A DNA stretch of 27,454 bases from Gammaproteobacteria bacterium. Lineage in GTDB: Bacteria > Pseudomonadota > Gammaproteobacteria > PS1 > Pseudothioglobaceae. Positions 16,577 to 24,617 of the stretch are shown piece after piece. The translations under genes and the position numbers were made by a program. How positions within the stretch are numbered: the first letter of the stretch is position 1; each line of letters starts with the position of its first letter. The notes under the pieces are model-generated. The model was not told the DNA's origin, ran no database searches, and saw only the letters and a program-made list of their open reading frames with translations. The stretch spans positions 1-27,454 of the forward strand of contig JAPYOZ010000006.1 of NCBI GenBank assembly GCA_029941485.1, in the 5' to 3' direction.

Positions 16577-17650
16577 TTAAAACCATGGGCCTATGTGCAG
16601 TTGTGTCATTAAAGCGACCACAAAAATCCAAACAATGGTAAATGGTAAAAACACTTTCCAACTAAGACGCATAATTTGATCGTACCTAAAACGAGGGAAA
16701 GTTGCACGTACCCATAAATACAAAAACATAAAGAAAGAAGTTTTGGCCAGTAACCAAATAATACCCGGTACCCAAGAAAATGCTGATTCCATGTAAGGAA
16801 TGCCCTCAAATGGAGAATGCCAACCACCAAAAAACATAACCACGGCCAATACTGCCATCAGAATCATATTGGCGTATTCTGCTAAGAAAAATACCGCGAA
16901 GGTCATGCCCGAATATTCAACGTGCGTACCGCCCACAATTTCCGATTCACCTTCCACCACATCAAATGGTGCACGGTTGGTTTCAACCAATGCTGAAATA
17001 AAAAATACAATCATCATTGGAAATAACGGAACCCAGTACCAATGCAAAATACTGCCTTTTTGCGCTTCCACAATGACGTTTAAATTAACACTGCCTGCAA
17101 TCATGACTACAGTTACCAAAGCAAAACCGATGACAATTTCATAAGAGACTAAGAGCGATGCACTGCGCAAAGCACCCAATAACGGGTACTTAGAATTAGA
17201 AGCCCAACCCGCTAAAATAATGCCATAAACGCCAATAGAGCCAATGGCCAAAACGTAGAGTAGGCTAATGTCTAAATTAGTAACGTAAATTCCTTCATCA
17301 AACGGGATAACGGCCCAAACTGCAATAGCAGGTGCAATTGCTAATATTGGCGCTAAAAGAAATAAGTAAATATTGGCCTTGGTAGGAAAAATAATTTCCT
17401 TGGTCATGAGTTTAAGTGCATCTGCAATTGGTTGTAACCAACCCTTAGGCCCAACACGGTTTGGGCCAATGCGCAATTGCATATAGCCAATCACCTTGCG
17501 CTCTGCGTAAGTGAAATAGGCCACTACCAACATCAACGGCATTACTAAGGCCATAGCTTTAATTAAAATAATCAAGATCGTTGCAATAGAACCGTCAAAC
17601 CAAGGGATTAGCTCATGCACTACCTCTACAAACGATTGCCACAAACCCAT
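16577..17650 (-). CDS. nuoH: NADH-quinone oxidoreductase subunit H
   Basis: Membrane subunit forming the quinone chamber next to the peripheral arm. 357 residues with about eight helices. Conserved: YAERKVIGYMQLRIGPNRVG, GWLQPIADALKL, ETNRAPFDVVEGESE and GGTHVEYSGM. The ATG at 17650 overlaps the nuoG stop by one base (TGATG); a GTG three bases earlier is an alternative start adding one Met. Confidence 0.97.
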   Translation of the reverse strand: MGLWQSFVEVVHELIPWFDGSIATILIILIKAMALVMPLMLVVAYFTYAERKVIGYMQLRIGPNRVGPKGWLQPIADALKLMTKEIIFPTKANIYLFLLAPILAIAPAIAVWAVIPFDEGIYVTNLDISLLYVLAIGSIGVYGIILAGWASNSKYPLLGALRSASLLVSYEIVIGFALVTVVMIAGSVNLNVIVEAQKGSILHWYWVPLFPMMIVFFISALVETNRAPFDVVEGESEIVGGTHVEYSGMTFAVFFLAEYANMILMAVLAVVMFFGGWHSPFEGIPYMESAFSWVPGIIWLLAKTSFFMFLYLWVRATFPRFRYDQIMRLSWKVFLPFTIVWIFVVALMTQLHIGPWF

Positions 17651-19908
17651 CACGATTGGCCTCCAGCTTGTGTTGAGCGATTGGCATTAACAAACACACA
17701 ATTATTAGCAACCGTTTCGCTGATTATTGCTGGTACACCTAGATATTCATCACCTTGTGTCATTTCTAACTTTTTAGCCGTTGCCTTGTTCATTGAAGCA
17801 CTGTTCATTTGGCCAATTTTAGTGGCTTGCAATGAAATGGCGTGTCTAGATAAAGCATCAACGGCATAAGGTGATTTTTGCCAGATAATTTGAATGCCTT
17901 GCTTGGTTGTTAAATCAATATTTTCATCGTGCACATGACTCTTGTGGCTTTGATGCGTTATTTCACTGGTTACTTGTGCCGAATCAGCGTAATGAAACCC
18001 TGGTAACTCAAGCAAGTCAGCCAAAACTTTTAATACTTTCCAAGCCGGTTTAGTATCGCTTGGTGCAGAAACGGACGCTGTAAAAGATTGTATCTCACCT
18101 TCGATGTTTACGTGTGAGCCTGAAGTCTCATAAAAACAGGAGATTGGCAACATAACGTCTGAATAATTAGCCACGTCTTTATCTTTAAAGCTGTTCAAAG
18201 AAATGATAAATGCACCGTCTTTGTTTAACGCATCGATGGCTTTGATTGAATGGTGAAAGTCATAATGCGGATACACATCCAATAAAATATAAGCTTTCAA
18301 TTCTGACTCAAGCATTGCGTTAACGTCTAAGCCACCTTTACCCGGTACAAAGCCAGATAAATTTGCTGCCATTGAGTTGCCACTTGCACTTAAATTAAGT
18401 GTTGAGCTTTTAGTTTGCTTGGCGATATTAGTAATTAAATTAGCAATACTTGCAGCCGAATCATTATTAATAACATGCTCGCCCAATACAATAACCGATT
18501 GGCCTTCTGCTAATAATTTTTCTGCTAATTCAGTAATAACATCGTCTGTTTTAACTGAGGTTAAATAATCTGGAAGTTCTTGTTGCTTAGATTCTAAAAC
18601 TACTTTTAATACACCGGCCAAAGTAGCCACGACCTTGTTAGGGGCAATGATATTTTCAGAATTAATTGAGTAATTAAAGTCAAATTCCATCGCATTAATT
18701 ACGTCTACCGTTGCGCCTTTAAGGCTTGCCTTACGCAAACGATGGTTAACCATGGGTTGTTCTAAACGAGTATAAGAACCAATGATTAAAGCATGGTCCA
18801 TATTTTCTAAATTAACCAATTTAACGTTTGAATCCAATGCAATTGGACTGTTTAAATTCTTAACATTAAGGCGATGGTCGATATTCTCAGAACCTAGTTC
18901 TCTTAATATTTTTTGCAACAAATGAAACTCTTCAAGGGTTGCCGTATTTGATGCCAATGCACCCAGTTGATCGCTTTGATGATTATTTAAAACGCTATTG
19001 CCTAACCCTCTGGTGGCAAAATCCAGTGCAACGTTCCATTCCACCTCTTTCCACTCGCCTTCAACTTTAATTTGCGGTGCTAGTAGTCTATTTTCGTGCG
19101 CCAAACCTTCATAAGAAAAGCGATCCCTATCCGAAATCCAAGTTTCATTCGTATCGTCGTTATCTCTAGCCACAATGCGTTTCACTTTGCCTTTGTAAGT
19201 TTGCGTGTAAATATTAGAACCAACTAAATCATGTCTGGCAATGTTAGACATTGAATTCATCTGCCAAGAACGTAACTCATAACGGAAAGGTTTGGAGGTT
19301 AAGGCTCCCACTGGACACACATCGATCATATTGCCTGAGAGTTCCGATTGAATACCTTCGGTCAAAAATGGCTCAATTTTCATGTCTTCACCACGACCCG
19401 TACCGCCCATTTCCATAATGCCTGCAATCTCTGCACCAAATCTTACACAGCGTGTACAGTGGATACATCGCGTCATGTCCGTTTGGATTAATGCACCAAT
19501 ATCACTATCAGCAACAATACGCTTACCTTCGGTAAAACGTGAAACGTCTGAGCCATAATCCATGGCTACGTCTTGCAGTTCACACTCACCGCCTTGATCA
19601 CAGATTGGACAATCCAATGGATGGTTAATCAGTAAAAACTCCATAACTGCTTTTTGAGAGGCTTTGGCTTTCTCGTTTTGGGTATGAATTTTCATGCCAT
19701 CTGCAATCGGCGTAGAACAGGCTGGTTGTGGTTTAGGCGCACCTTCAACATCCACCAAACACATACGACAATTAGCTGATATTGATAATTTCTTATGGTA
19801 ACAAAATCTTGGCACGCTGATACTCTCTCTATCGGTAACAGCGATGAGCATCTCGCCCGCTCTAGCGTTAACTAATTTGCCATCAATTTCAATTTCAATT
19901 TTAGCCAT
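17650..19908 (-). CDS. nuoG: NADH-quinone oxidoreductase subunit G
   Basis: Large Fe-S subunit of the NADH-oxidising module, 752 residues, with a degenerate molybdopterin-oxidoreductase-like C-terminal half that no longer binds molybdenum. Cluster ligands visible: 2Fe-2S Cys36, 47, 50, 64; cluster N5 His96, Cys100, 103, 109; cluster N4 Cys148, 151, 154, 198. The extra N7 cluster of E. coli NuoG is missing: the region around residues 219-262 (SNIARHDLVGSNI ... WISDRDRFSYEG) has no cysteines and resembles the mitochondrial 75-kDa subunit. The ATG overlaps the nuoF stop by one base. Confidence 0.98.
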   Translation of the reverse strand: MAKIEIEIDGKLVNARAGEMLIAVTDRESISVPRFCYHKKLSISANCRMCLVDVEGAPKPQPACSTPIADGMKIHTQNEKAKASQKAVMEFLLINHPLDCPICDQGGECELQDVAMDYGSDVSRFTEGKRIVADSDIGALIQTDMTRCIHCTRCVRFGAEIAGIMEMGGTGRGEDMKIEPFLTEGIQSELSGNMIDVCPVGALTSKPFRYELRSWQMNSMSNIARHDLVGSNIYTQTYKGKVKRIVARDNDDTNETWISDRDRFSYEGLAHENRLLAPQIKVEGEWKEVEWNVALDFATRGLGNSVLNNHQSDQLGALASNTATLEEFHLLQKILRELGSENIDHRLNVKNLNSPIALDSNVKLVNLENMDHALIIGSYTRLEQPMVNHRLRKASLKGATVDVINAMEFDFNYSINSENIIAPNKVVATLAGVLKVVLESKQQELPDYLTSVKTDDVITELAEKLLAEGQSVIVLGEHVINNDSAASIANLITNIAKQTKSSTLNLSASGNSMAANLSGFVPGKGGLDVNAMLESELKAYILLDVYPHYDFHHSIKAIDALNKDGAFIISLNSFKDKDVANYSDVMLPISCFYETSGSHVNIEGEIQSFTASVSAPSDTKPAWKVLKVLADLLELPGFHYADSAQVTSEITHQSHKSHVHDENIDLTTKQGIQIIWQKSPYAVDALSRHAISLQATKIGQMNSASMNKATAKKLEMTQGDEYLGVPAIISETVANNCVFVNANRSTQAGGQS

Positions 19909-21176
19909 TACCCTTTCACCATGCTCTTACCGTGCTCGATGTAATATTCGAACTCTTGTCTGAAATTCCTAAGAAAACTCTCAACTGGCATTGCTGCCGC
20001 ATCACCAAGTGCACAAATTGTATTGCCAATAATCTTATCTTGCACGCCCAAGAGCAAATCAATGTCATCAGCCTTGCCATTACCATCCATGATGCGTTTT
20101 AATACGCGATACAACCAACCCGTACCTTCGCGACACGGCGTGCATTGACCACAAGATTCATCGTAATAAAAATGTGCCAATCGTGTTAATGCCTCAACCA
20201 TACAAGTTGTATCATCCATAATAATGACCGAGCCCGCGCCCAACATAGAACCCGCTTTCTCGATACCGTCGTAGTCCATGGTCATTGCCATCGCTGCGTC
20301 TGCGGTTAATACTGGTGTTGATGATCCGCCTGGAATCACTGCTTTTAGTGTTCTCCCTTCGCGAATACCGCCTGCCATCTCAAGCAAATCTTTAAATGGA
20401 ATGCCCATTGGCACTTCAAAATTAGCCGGTTCATTCACATGACCAGTGACAGAAAATAATTTACAACCACCCGAATTTTCAACACCAATATCAGCAAACC
20501 ATTGACCACCTTGTGCCAAAATTTCAGGCACTGAAGCAAAACTTTCCGTATTGTTAATTGTAGTTGGCATGCCAAATAAGCCAATGTTCGCTGGAAAAGG
20601 AGGTTTAAACCTTGGCTGACCTTTTTTTCCTTCAAGTGATTCTAAAAGTGCAGTTTCCTCACCGCAAATATAAGCACCAGCGCCTAAGTGTGCGTATAAA
20701 TCAAAACTAACGGAACTGCCATCAAGATTCTCGCCGAGTAAACCTGCATCATAAGCCTCTTTTAGCGCACCTTCAAAGCGATAAAATGGCTCCATAAACT
20801 CACCACGAATGTAGTTATAGCCTTTGGTTGCGTTCATTACAAAACTGCCAATCGCCATGCCTTCTATGACTGAATGTGGGTTATACCTTAGAATGTCTCT
20901 GTCTTTACAAGTGCCTGGCTCTCCTTCGTCCGAATTACACACCACGTATTTTTGCACGTCAGCATTGCGTGGCATAAAGCTCCATTTAAGACCCGTTGGA
21001 AAACCCGCTCCGCCACGACCACGTAAGCCTGAGGTTTTTAACTCATCAATAATCTGATCCGGTGTTAATTCACCTTTAAGAATTTTGCGCCAAACGGAAT
21101 AGCCACCATTGGCTTCGTAGGTTTTGAGCGACCATGATTTTTTCTGATCTAAGGTTTTAAAACAAACTTCATTCAT
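19908..21176 (-). CDS. nuoF: NADH-quinone oxidoreductase subunit F
   Basis: NADH- and FMN-binding subunit where electrons enter complex I. 422 residues. Visible are the NADH-binding glycine-rich GRGGAGFPTG (53-62), the FMN-site CNSDEGEPGTCKDRDI (80-95), GAGAYICGEETAL (165-177), and the N3 cluster ligands Cys342, 345, 348 (SCGQCTPCREG) and Cys388. The start overlaps the nuoE stop by 4 bp (ATGA), indicating coupled translation. Confidence 0.98.
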   Translation of the reverse strand: MNEVCFKTLDQKKSWSLKTYEANGGYSVWRKILKGELTPDQIIDELKTSGLRGRGGAGFPTGLKWSFMPRNADVQKYVVCNSDEGEPGTCKDRDILRYNPHSVIEGMAIGSFVMNATKGYNYIRGEFMEPFYRFEGALKEAYDAGLLGENLDGSSVSFDLYAHLGAGAYICGEETALLESLEGKKGQPRFKPPFPANIGLFGMPTTINNTESFASVPEILAQGGQWFADIGVENSGGCKLFSVTGHVNEPANFEVPMGIPFKDLLEMAGGIREGRTLKAVIPGGSSTPVLTADAAMAMTMDYDGIEKAGSMLGAGSVIIMDDTTCMVEALTRLAHFYYDESCGQCTPCREGTGWLYRVLKRIMDGNGKADDIDLLLGVQDKIIGNTICALGDAAAMPVESFLRNFRQEFEYYIEHGKSMVKG

Positions 21177-21658
21177 TTGGATTTCTTCCTTAACCCATCT
21201 ACGATTTCATCAATCTTATCAGTGGTTAGATTTTCATAATACTGGTCGCCAATTTGGAACATTGGTGCACCAACACAAGCGCCTAAGCATTCGACTTTTT
21301 TCACGTTAATCAAGCTATCTTTTGTTACTTCACCCGTTTTAACACCGAGTTTTTTCTCTAAATAAACAATCAAATCATCGGCACCATTGAGCATGCAAGA
21401 AATGTTATGACAAAAACGAATGGTGTGTTTACCCACTGGTTTATGATTGTAATTCTCATAAAAAGTAGCCACTTCTGCTGCTGCAATACCCGGCATGTCT
21501 AAGTAGTCAGCCACAGCTTGAATGGCTTCAGTCGTTAAACTATTATCGTTTTCTGCTTGGACGATTTTTAACGCTTCCATTACTGCAGAGCTTTGGCGTC
21601 CTTCTGGGTATTTAGCTACCCAAATATCAATTTGTTTTTTTGCTTTATTTGAAATCAT
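21173..21658 (-). CDS. nuoE: NADH-quinone oxidoreductase subunit E
   Basis: 2Fe-2S (N1a) subunit of the NADH module, 161 residues, thioredoxin-like fold. Ligands are Cys83, Cys88, Cys124 and Cys128 (CHNISC ... CLGACVGAP). The N-terminal helical domain includes YPEGRQSSAVMEAL and VATFYENYNHKP. Unlike its neighbours it is separated from nuoD by 151 bp and has no well-spaced Shine-Dalgarno; an AGGGGG lies about 17 bases before the ATG. Confidence 0.97.
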   Translation of the reverse strand: MISNKAKKQIDIWVAKYPEGRQSSAVMEALKIVQAENDNSLTTEAIQAVADYLDMPGIAAAEVATFYENYNHKPVGKHTIRFCHNISCMLNGADDLIVYLEKKLGVKTGEVTKDSLINVKKVECLGACVGAPMFQIGDQYYENLTTDKIDEIVDGLRKKSK

Positions 21659-21686
21659 AATTAATTAAACTTGAGCCCCCTAAAAG

Positions 21687-21811
21687 GAGAAACGAGTATT
21701 TTTACTTTCTGCAAGGCAAGCGCAAGAATGAGTAAAGGAGTATAGTAAAAACTACATGACTGAGCGAATGATAAGCTTAACGCTGAAGAAGGTAAAAAGA
21801 CGAAGTTTCTC
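21687..21811. repeat. Inverted-repeat-bounded non-coding insert between nuoD and nuoE
   Basis: The only sizeable gap in the operon (21659-21809). Its ends mirror each other: GAGAAAC (21687-21693) faces GTTTCTC (21805-21811), and TTTTTAC (21699-21705) faces GTAAAAA (21792-21798), with 5-6 unpaired bases between the paired blocks. The right arm reaches into the nuoD stop codon. Inside are GCAAG GCAAG C GCAAG (21711-21726) and a small TAGT-AAAA-ACTA hairpin (21743-21754). It could be a dispersed repeat/miniature element, an RNA structure controlling nuoE-N expression, or gene residue; the sequence alone does not say which. Confidence 0.5.
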
Positions 21812-23063
21812 ATCGGTCAATCTCTCCAAATACAATATCTTGTGTTCCGATAATAGTCACCACATCAGACAGCATGTGCCCTCTTGCCATTTCATCCATG
21901 GCCGCTAAATGTGCAAAACCAGGCGCTCTAATCTTGACACGATATGGTTTGTTTGCGCCATCTGAAATCAAGTAAATACCAAACTCACCTTTAGGGTGTT
22001 CGATAGCAGAATATACTTCGCCTGCTGGCAAGCAATAGCCTTCTGTAAAGAGTTTAAAGTGGTGAATGAGTGACTCCATATCGTCTTTCATTTCAACACG
22101 GCTCGGTGGAGAAACTTTGTGGTCATCGCTCATAACCGAGCCTGGATTTTGGCGTAACCAATCTATACATTGCTCGATAATATGATTAGACTGACGCATT
22201 TCTTCCATGCGCACTAAGTAACGATCGTAACTATCTCCCGTTACGCCTACTGGAATATCAAATTCTAACCGGTCATAAACTGCGTAGGGCTGGTTCTTTC
22301 TAAGGTCCCAAGCCACGCCAGAACCACGGAGCATCGGCCCGGTAAAACCAAGCTGCTTAGCACGGTTCGCTGAAACAATACCAATGTTCACCAAACGTTG
22401 TTTCCAAATACGATTATCGGTTAATAAATCATCGTATTGTTTAATACTCTTTGGAAACTCTTTAACAAAATCAGCAATAAAATCCAACAAAGAACCTTGA
22501 CGATTCTTATTCATTGCCTCCAATTCCTTTGTAGTGCGAAAGTCTGACTTTAAATACTGAGGCATCTTATCCGGTAAATCACGGTAAACACCGCCTGGGC
22601 GATAATAAGTCGCGTGCATGCGTGAACCCGACACCGCTTCATAACAATCAATCAATTTTTCACGCTCACGGAAAGCGTAGAGGAAGATACTCATAGCACC
22701 CACATCCAAGCCGTGTGTGCCTAGCCACATCAAGTGGTTTAAAATTCGAGTAATTTCGTCAAACATCACACGAATGTATTGAGCACGTTCAGGCACTTCA
22801 AGTTCAAGCATGGTTTCAATCGCCATCACGTAAGCGTGTTCGTTACACATCATCGATACGTAATCCAATCGATCCATATAACCAATAGACTGGTTGTAAG
22901 GCTTAGACTCTGCTAATTTTTCAGTACCTCGGTGCAACAAGCCAATGTGCGGATCCGCACGTTCAATCACCTCACCATCAATTTCTAAAATAAGCCGTAA
23001 CACACCGTGCGCTGCAGGATGCTGAGGGCCAAAATTAAGGGTGTAATTACGAATCTCAGCCAT
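21810..23063 (-). CDS. nuoD: NADH-quinone oxidoreductase subunit D
   Basis: 49-kDa-type subunit forming the quinone-binding site with NuoB; related to the large subunit of NiFe hydrogenases but lacking the metal site. 417 residues. Conserved: NFGPQHPAAHGVLRL at the N-terminus, DPHIGLLHRGTEKL, YMDRLDYVSMM, THGLDVGAMS, GPMLRGSGVAWDLR, and the C-terminal SDVVTIIGTQDIVFGEIDR. It is separate from nuoC (not fused as in E. coli) and starts one base after the nuoC stop. Confidence 0.98.
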   Translation of the reverse strand: MAEIRNYTLNFGPQHPAAHGVLRLILEIDGEVIERADPHIGLLHRGTEKLAESKPYNQSIGYMDRLDYVSMMCNEHAYVMAIETMLELEVPERAQYIRVMFDEITRILNHLMWLGTHGLDVGAMSIFLYAFREREKLIDCYEAVSGSRMHATYYRPGGVYRDLPDKMPQYLKSDFRTTKELEAMNKNRQGSLLDFIADFVKEFPKSIKQYDDLLTDNRIWKQRLVNIGIVSANRAKQLGFTGPMLRGSGVAWDLRKNQPYAVYDRLEFDIPVGVTGDSYDRYLVRMEEMRQSNHIIEQCIDWLRQNPGSVMSDDHKVSPPSRVEMKDDMESLIHHFKLFTEGYCLPAGEVYSAIEHPKGEFGIYLISDGANKPYRVKIRAPGFAHLAAMDEMARGHMLSDVVTIIGTQDIVFGEIDR

Positions 23064-23064
23064 C

Positions 23065-23679
23065 TTACTTCCTAATCACTCTTGGAACGTTAATGTTCGG
23101 CTCAATACTAACTGGCTCGTACACCACACGACCCAACTCTTCATCATAGCGCATTTCAACTTCACCAATCATTGGGAAATCCTTACGCAGTGGATGCCCT
23201 ACAAAACCATAATCGGTTAAAATTCGACGTAAATCCGTATGATTTTCAAACAAAATACCCATCAAGTCAAACGCCTCACGCTCATACCAATCAGCCGAAG
23301 CCCAAACATCGGTAACGGATTTAATAATCGGCTCTGCCTCATCAACGTACGACTTAACACGAAGTCGGTAATTTTTACTAACGGACAACAAATGATAAAC
23401 CACGGCAAAGCGCATCTCGTGTCTGTCTTCATTTCCTTGTGTTTCACGCCCTCGACTAAAACCAGAAGAGCTGGCGTCTGATTCCCATTCTGACTGACCA
23501 TAGGTTAGGTAATCAACGCCACATAAATCAATCAAAGTATCAAAAAAGAAAAAATCTCTAAGTTTTAAACAAGTTTTAACGATGTCGTCAGAATCAACTC
23601 TTAAGGTCAGTTCACCAAAAGCATCGACCAAATTGTCTTCCCCAAACGCTTCAATTAATTGTTCTTTCAAATCTTCCAT
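23065..23679 (-). CDS. nuoC: NADH-quinone oxidoreductase subunit C
   Basis: 30-kDa-type peripheral-arm subunit, 204 residues. The family signature ERE-AFDLMGILFENHTDLRRIL followed by GHPLRKDFP is present in the C-terminal half, along with LCGVDYLTYG near the middle. A polar insertion (SDASSSGFSRGRETQGNED, about 87-105) sits at a loop that varies between species. The ATG overlaps the nuoB stop by one base. Confidence 0.96.
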   Translation of the reverse strand: MEDLKEQLIEAFGEDNLVDAFGELTLRVDSDDIVKTCLKLRDFFFFDTLIDLCGVDYLTYGQSEWESDASSSGFSRGRETQGNEDRHEMRFAVVYHLLSVSKNYRLRVKSYVDEAEPIIKSVTDVWASADWYEREAFDLMGILFENHTDLRRILTDYGFVGHPLRKDFPMIGEVEMRYDEELGRVVYEPVSIEPNINVPRVIRK

Positions 23680-24158
23680 TATGTTCTCGCAATGGTATTT
23701 GTGCGACGAATCTTATCTTGCAATTGCAAAATTCCGTACAGCAGTGCTTCCGCTGTTGGTGGACAACCTGGTACGTAAATATCAACCGGTACAATGCGAT
23801 CGCAACCGCGAACAACGGCGTATGAATAATGATAATAACCACCGCCATTGGCGCACGAACCCATAGAAATAACCCATCTTGGTTCGGGCATTTGATCGTA
23901 AACTTTTCGTAGTGCTGGCGCCATTTTATTGGTAAGTGTGCCTGCCACAATCATTAAATCTGACTGCCTAGGCGTTGGTCTAAAAACGATACCGAAACGG
24001 TCAAGATCATAACGCGAAGATCCGGCTTCCATCATCTCTACTGCACAACAAGCCAAACCAAATGTCATTGGCCACAAAGAACCCGTTCTTGCCCAGTTAA
24101 TCACCTTGTCCAACGACGTGGTAACAAAGCCTTCTTTCATTAAACCTTCAATTGCCAT
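23679..24158 (-). CDS. nuoB: NADH-quinone oxidoreductase subunit B
   Basis: Carries cluster N2, the terminal Fe-S donor to quinone. 159 residues with the unusual consecutive ligands Cys37-Cys38 (GLACCAVEMM), Cys102 (SMGSCANGGGYYH) and Cys132 (YVPGCPPTAEALL). Also conserved: FRPTPRQSDLMIVAGTLTNKMAP. It begins 9 bases after the nuoA stop. Confidence 0.98.
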   Translation of the reverse strand: MAIEGLMKEGFVTTSLDKVINWARTGSLWPMTFGLACCAVEMMEAGSSRYDLDRFGIVFRPTPRQSDLMIVAGTLTNKMAPALRKVYDQMPEPRWVISMGSCANGGGYYHYSYAVVRGCDRIVPVDIYVPGCPPTAEALLYGILQLQDKIRRTNTIART

Positions 24159-24167
24159 ACTAATTTA

Positions 24168-24524
24168 TCATTCCCATTCCAGTGCTCCTTTCTTCCATTC
24201 GAAGACAAAGCCAACCACCAATAAAAATAAAAAAACACTCATAGCAATAAAGCCAAACCAACCTAAATCAGATTGAACTACAGCCCAAGGAAACACGAAG
24301 GCAACTTCTAAGTCAAACAAAATGAATAGAATAGCCACTAAATAATAACGTATATTGAAATACATGCGTGAATCATCAAAAGCAGGGAATCCGCATTCGA
24401 ATTGAGAATTTTTTTCTTCGTCTGGTTTGCTTGGGCCTAATAGATAGCCAATTAGCATTGGACCTACACCAAAAGCAATACCTAGAAAAATAAAAACCAT
24501 AATAGGTAAATAATTTTCTAACAC
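24168..24524 (-). CDS. nuoA: NADH-quinone oxidoreductase subunit A
   Basis: First gene of the operon; small three-helix membrane subunit of complex I (118 residues). Conserved: ECGFPAFDDSRMYFNIRYYLVAILFILFDLEVAF-type core (conserved acidic residues in FDLEVAF) and the C-terminal EWKKGALEWE shared with beta-proteobacterial NuoA. GTG at 24524 is chosen as start because the following LENYLPI matches that family's N-terminus and GGGAG lies 8 bases upstream. Confidence 0.96.
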   Translation of the reverse strand: MLENYLPIMVFIFLGIAFGVGPMLIGYLLGPSKPDEEKNSQFECGFPAFDDSRMYFNIRYYLVAILFILFDLEVAFVFPWAVVQSDLGWFGFIAMSVFLFLLVVGFVFEWKKGALEWE

Positions 24525-24561
24525 CTAATCATCTCCCTTTACCTCTTGATAGAAGTCAAAT

Positions 24562-24591
24562 ATTATATCTAATTTAGAAAATAACAAGCAA
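24562..24591 (-). promoter_or_regulatory. Putative promoter of the nuo operon
   Basis: On the - strand, TTGCTT (24591-24586), an 18-bp spacer, and a perfect TATAAT (24567-24562) lie in the only sizeable gap upstream of nuoA. Transcription would begin near 24555, leaving a leader of about 30 bases with the GGGAG ribosome site before the nuoA GTG. Read-through from tldD is also possible because no terminator is evident between them. Confidence 0.55.
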
Positions 24592-24617
24592 ATAATTTAA
24601 GCATAAATATTGTTGAT

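Noticed and set aside
16800..17144. 114-codon open frame opposite nuoH
   Set aside because: Antisense shadow of a hydrophobic conserved gene; composition is that of reverse-complemented nuoH codons.
21756..21842. + strand open frame running from the nuoD-nuoE insert into the nuoD 3' end
   Set aside because: It is antisense to nuoD for most of its later part and shows no ribosome site or recognisable domain.
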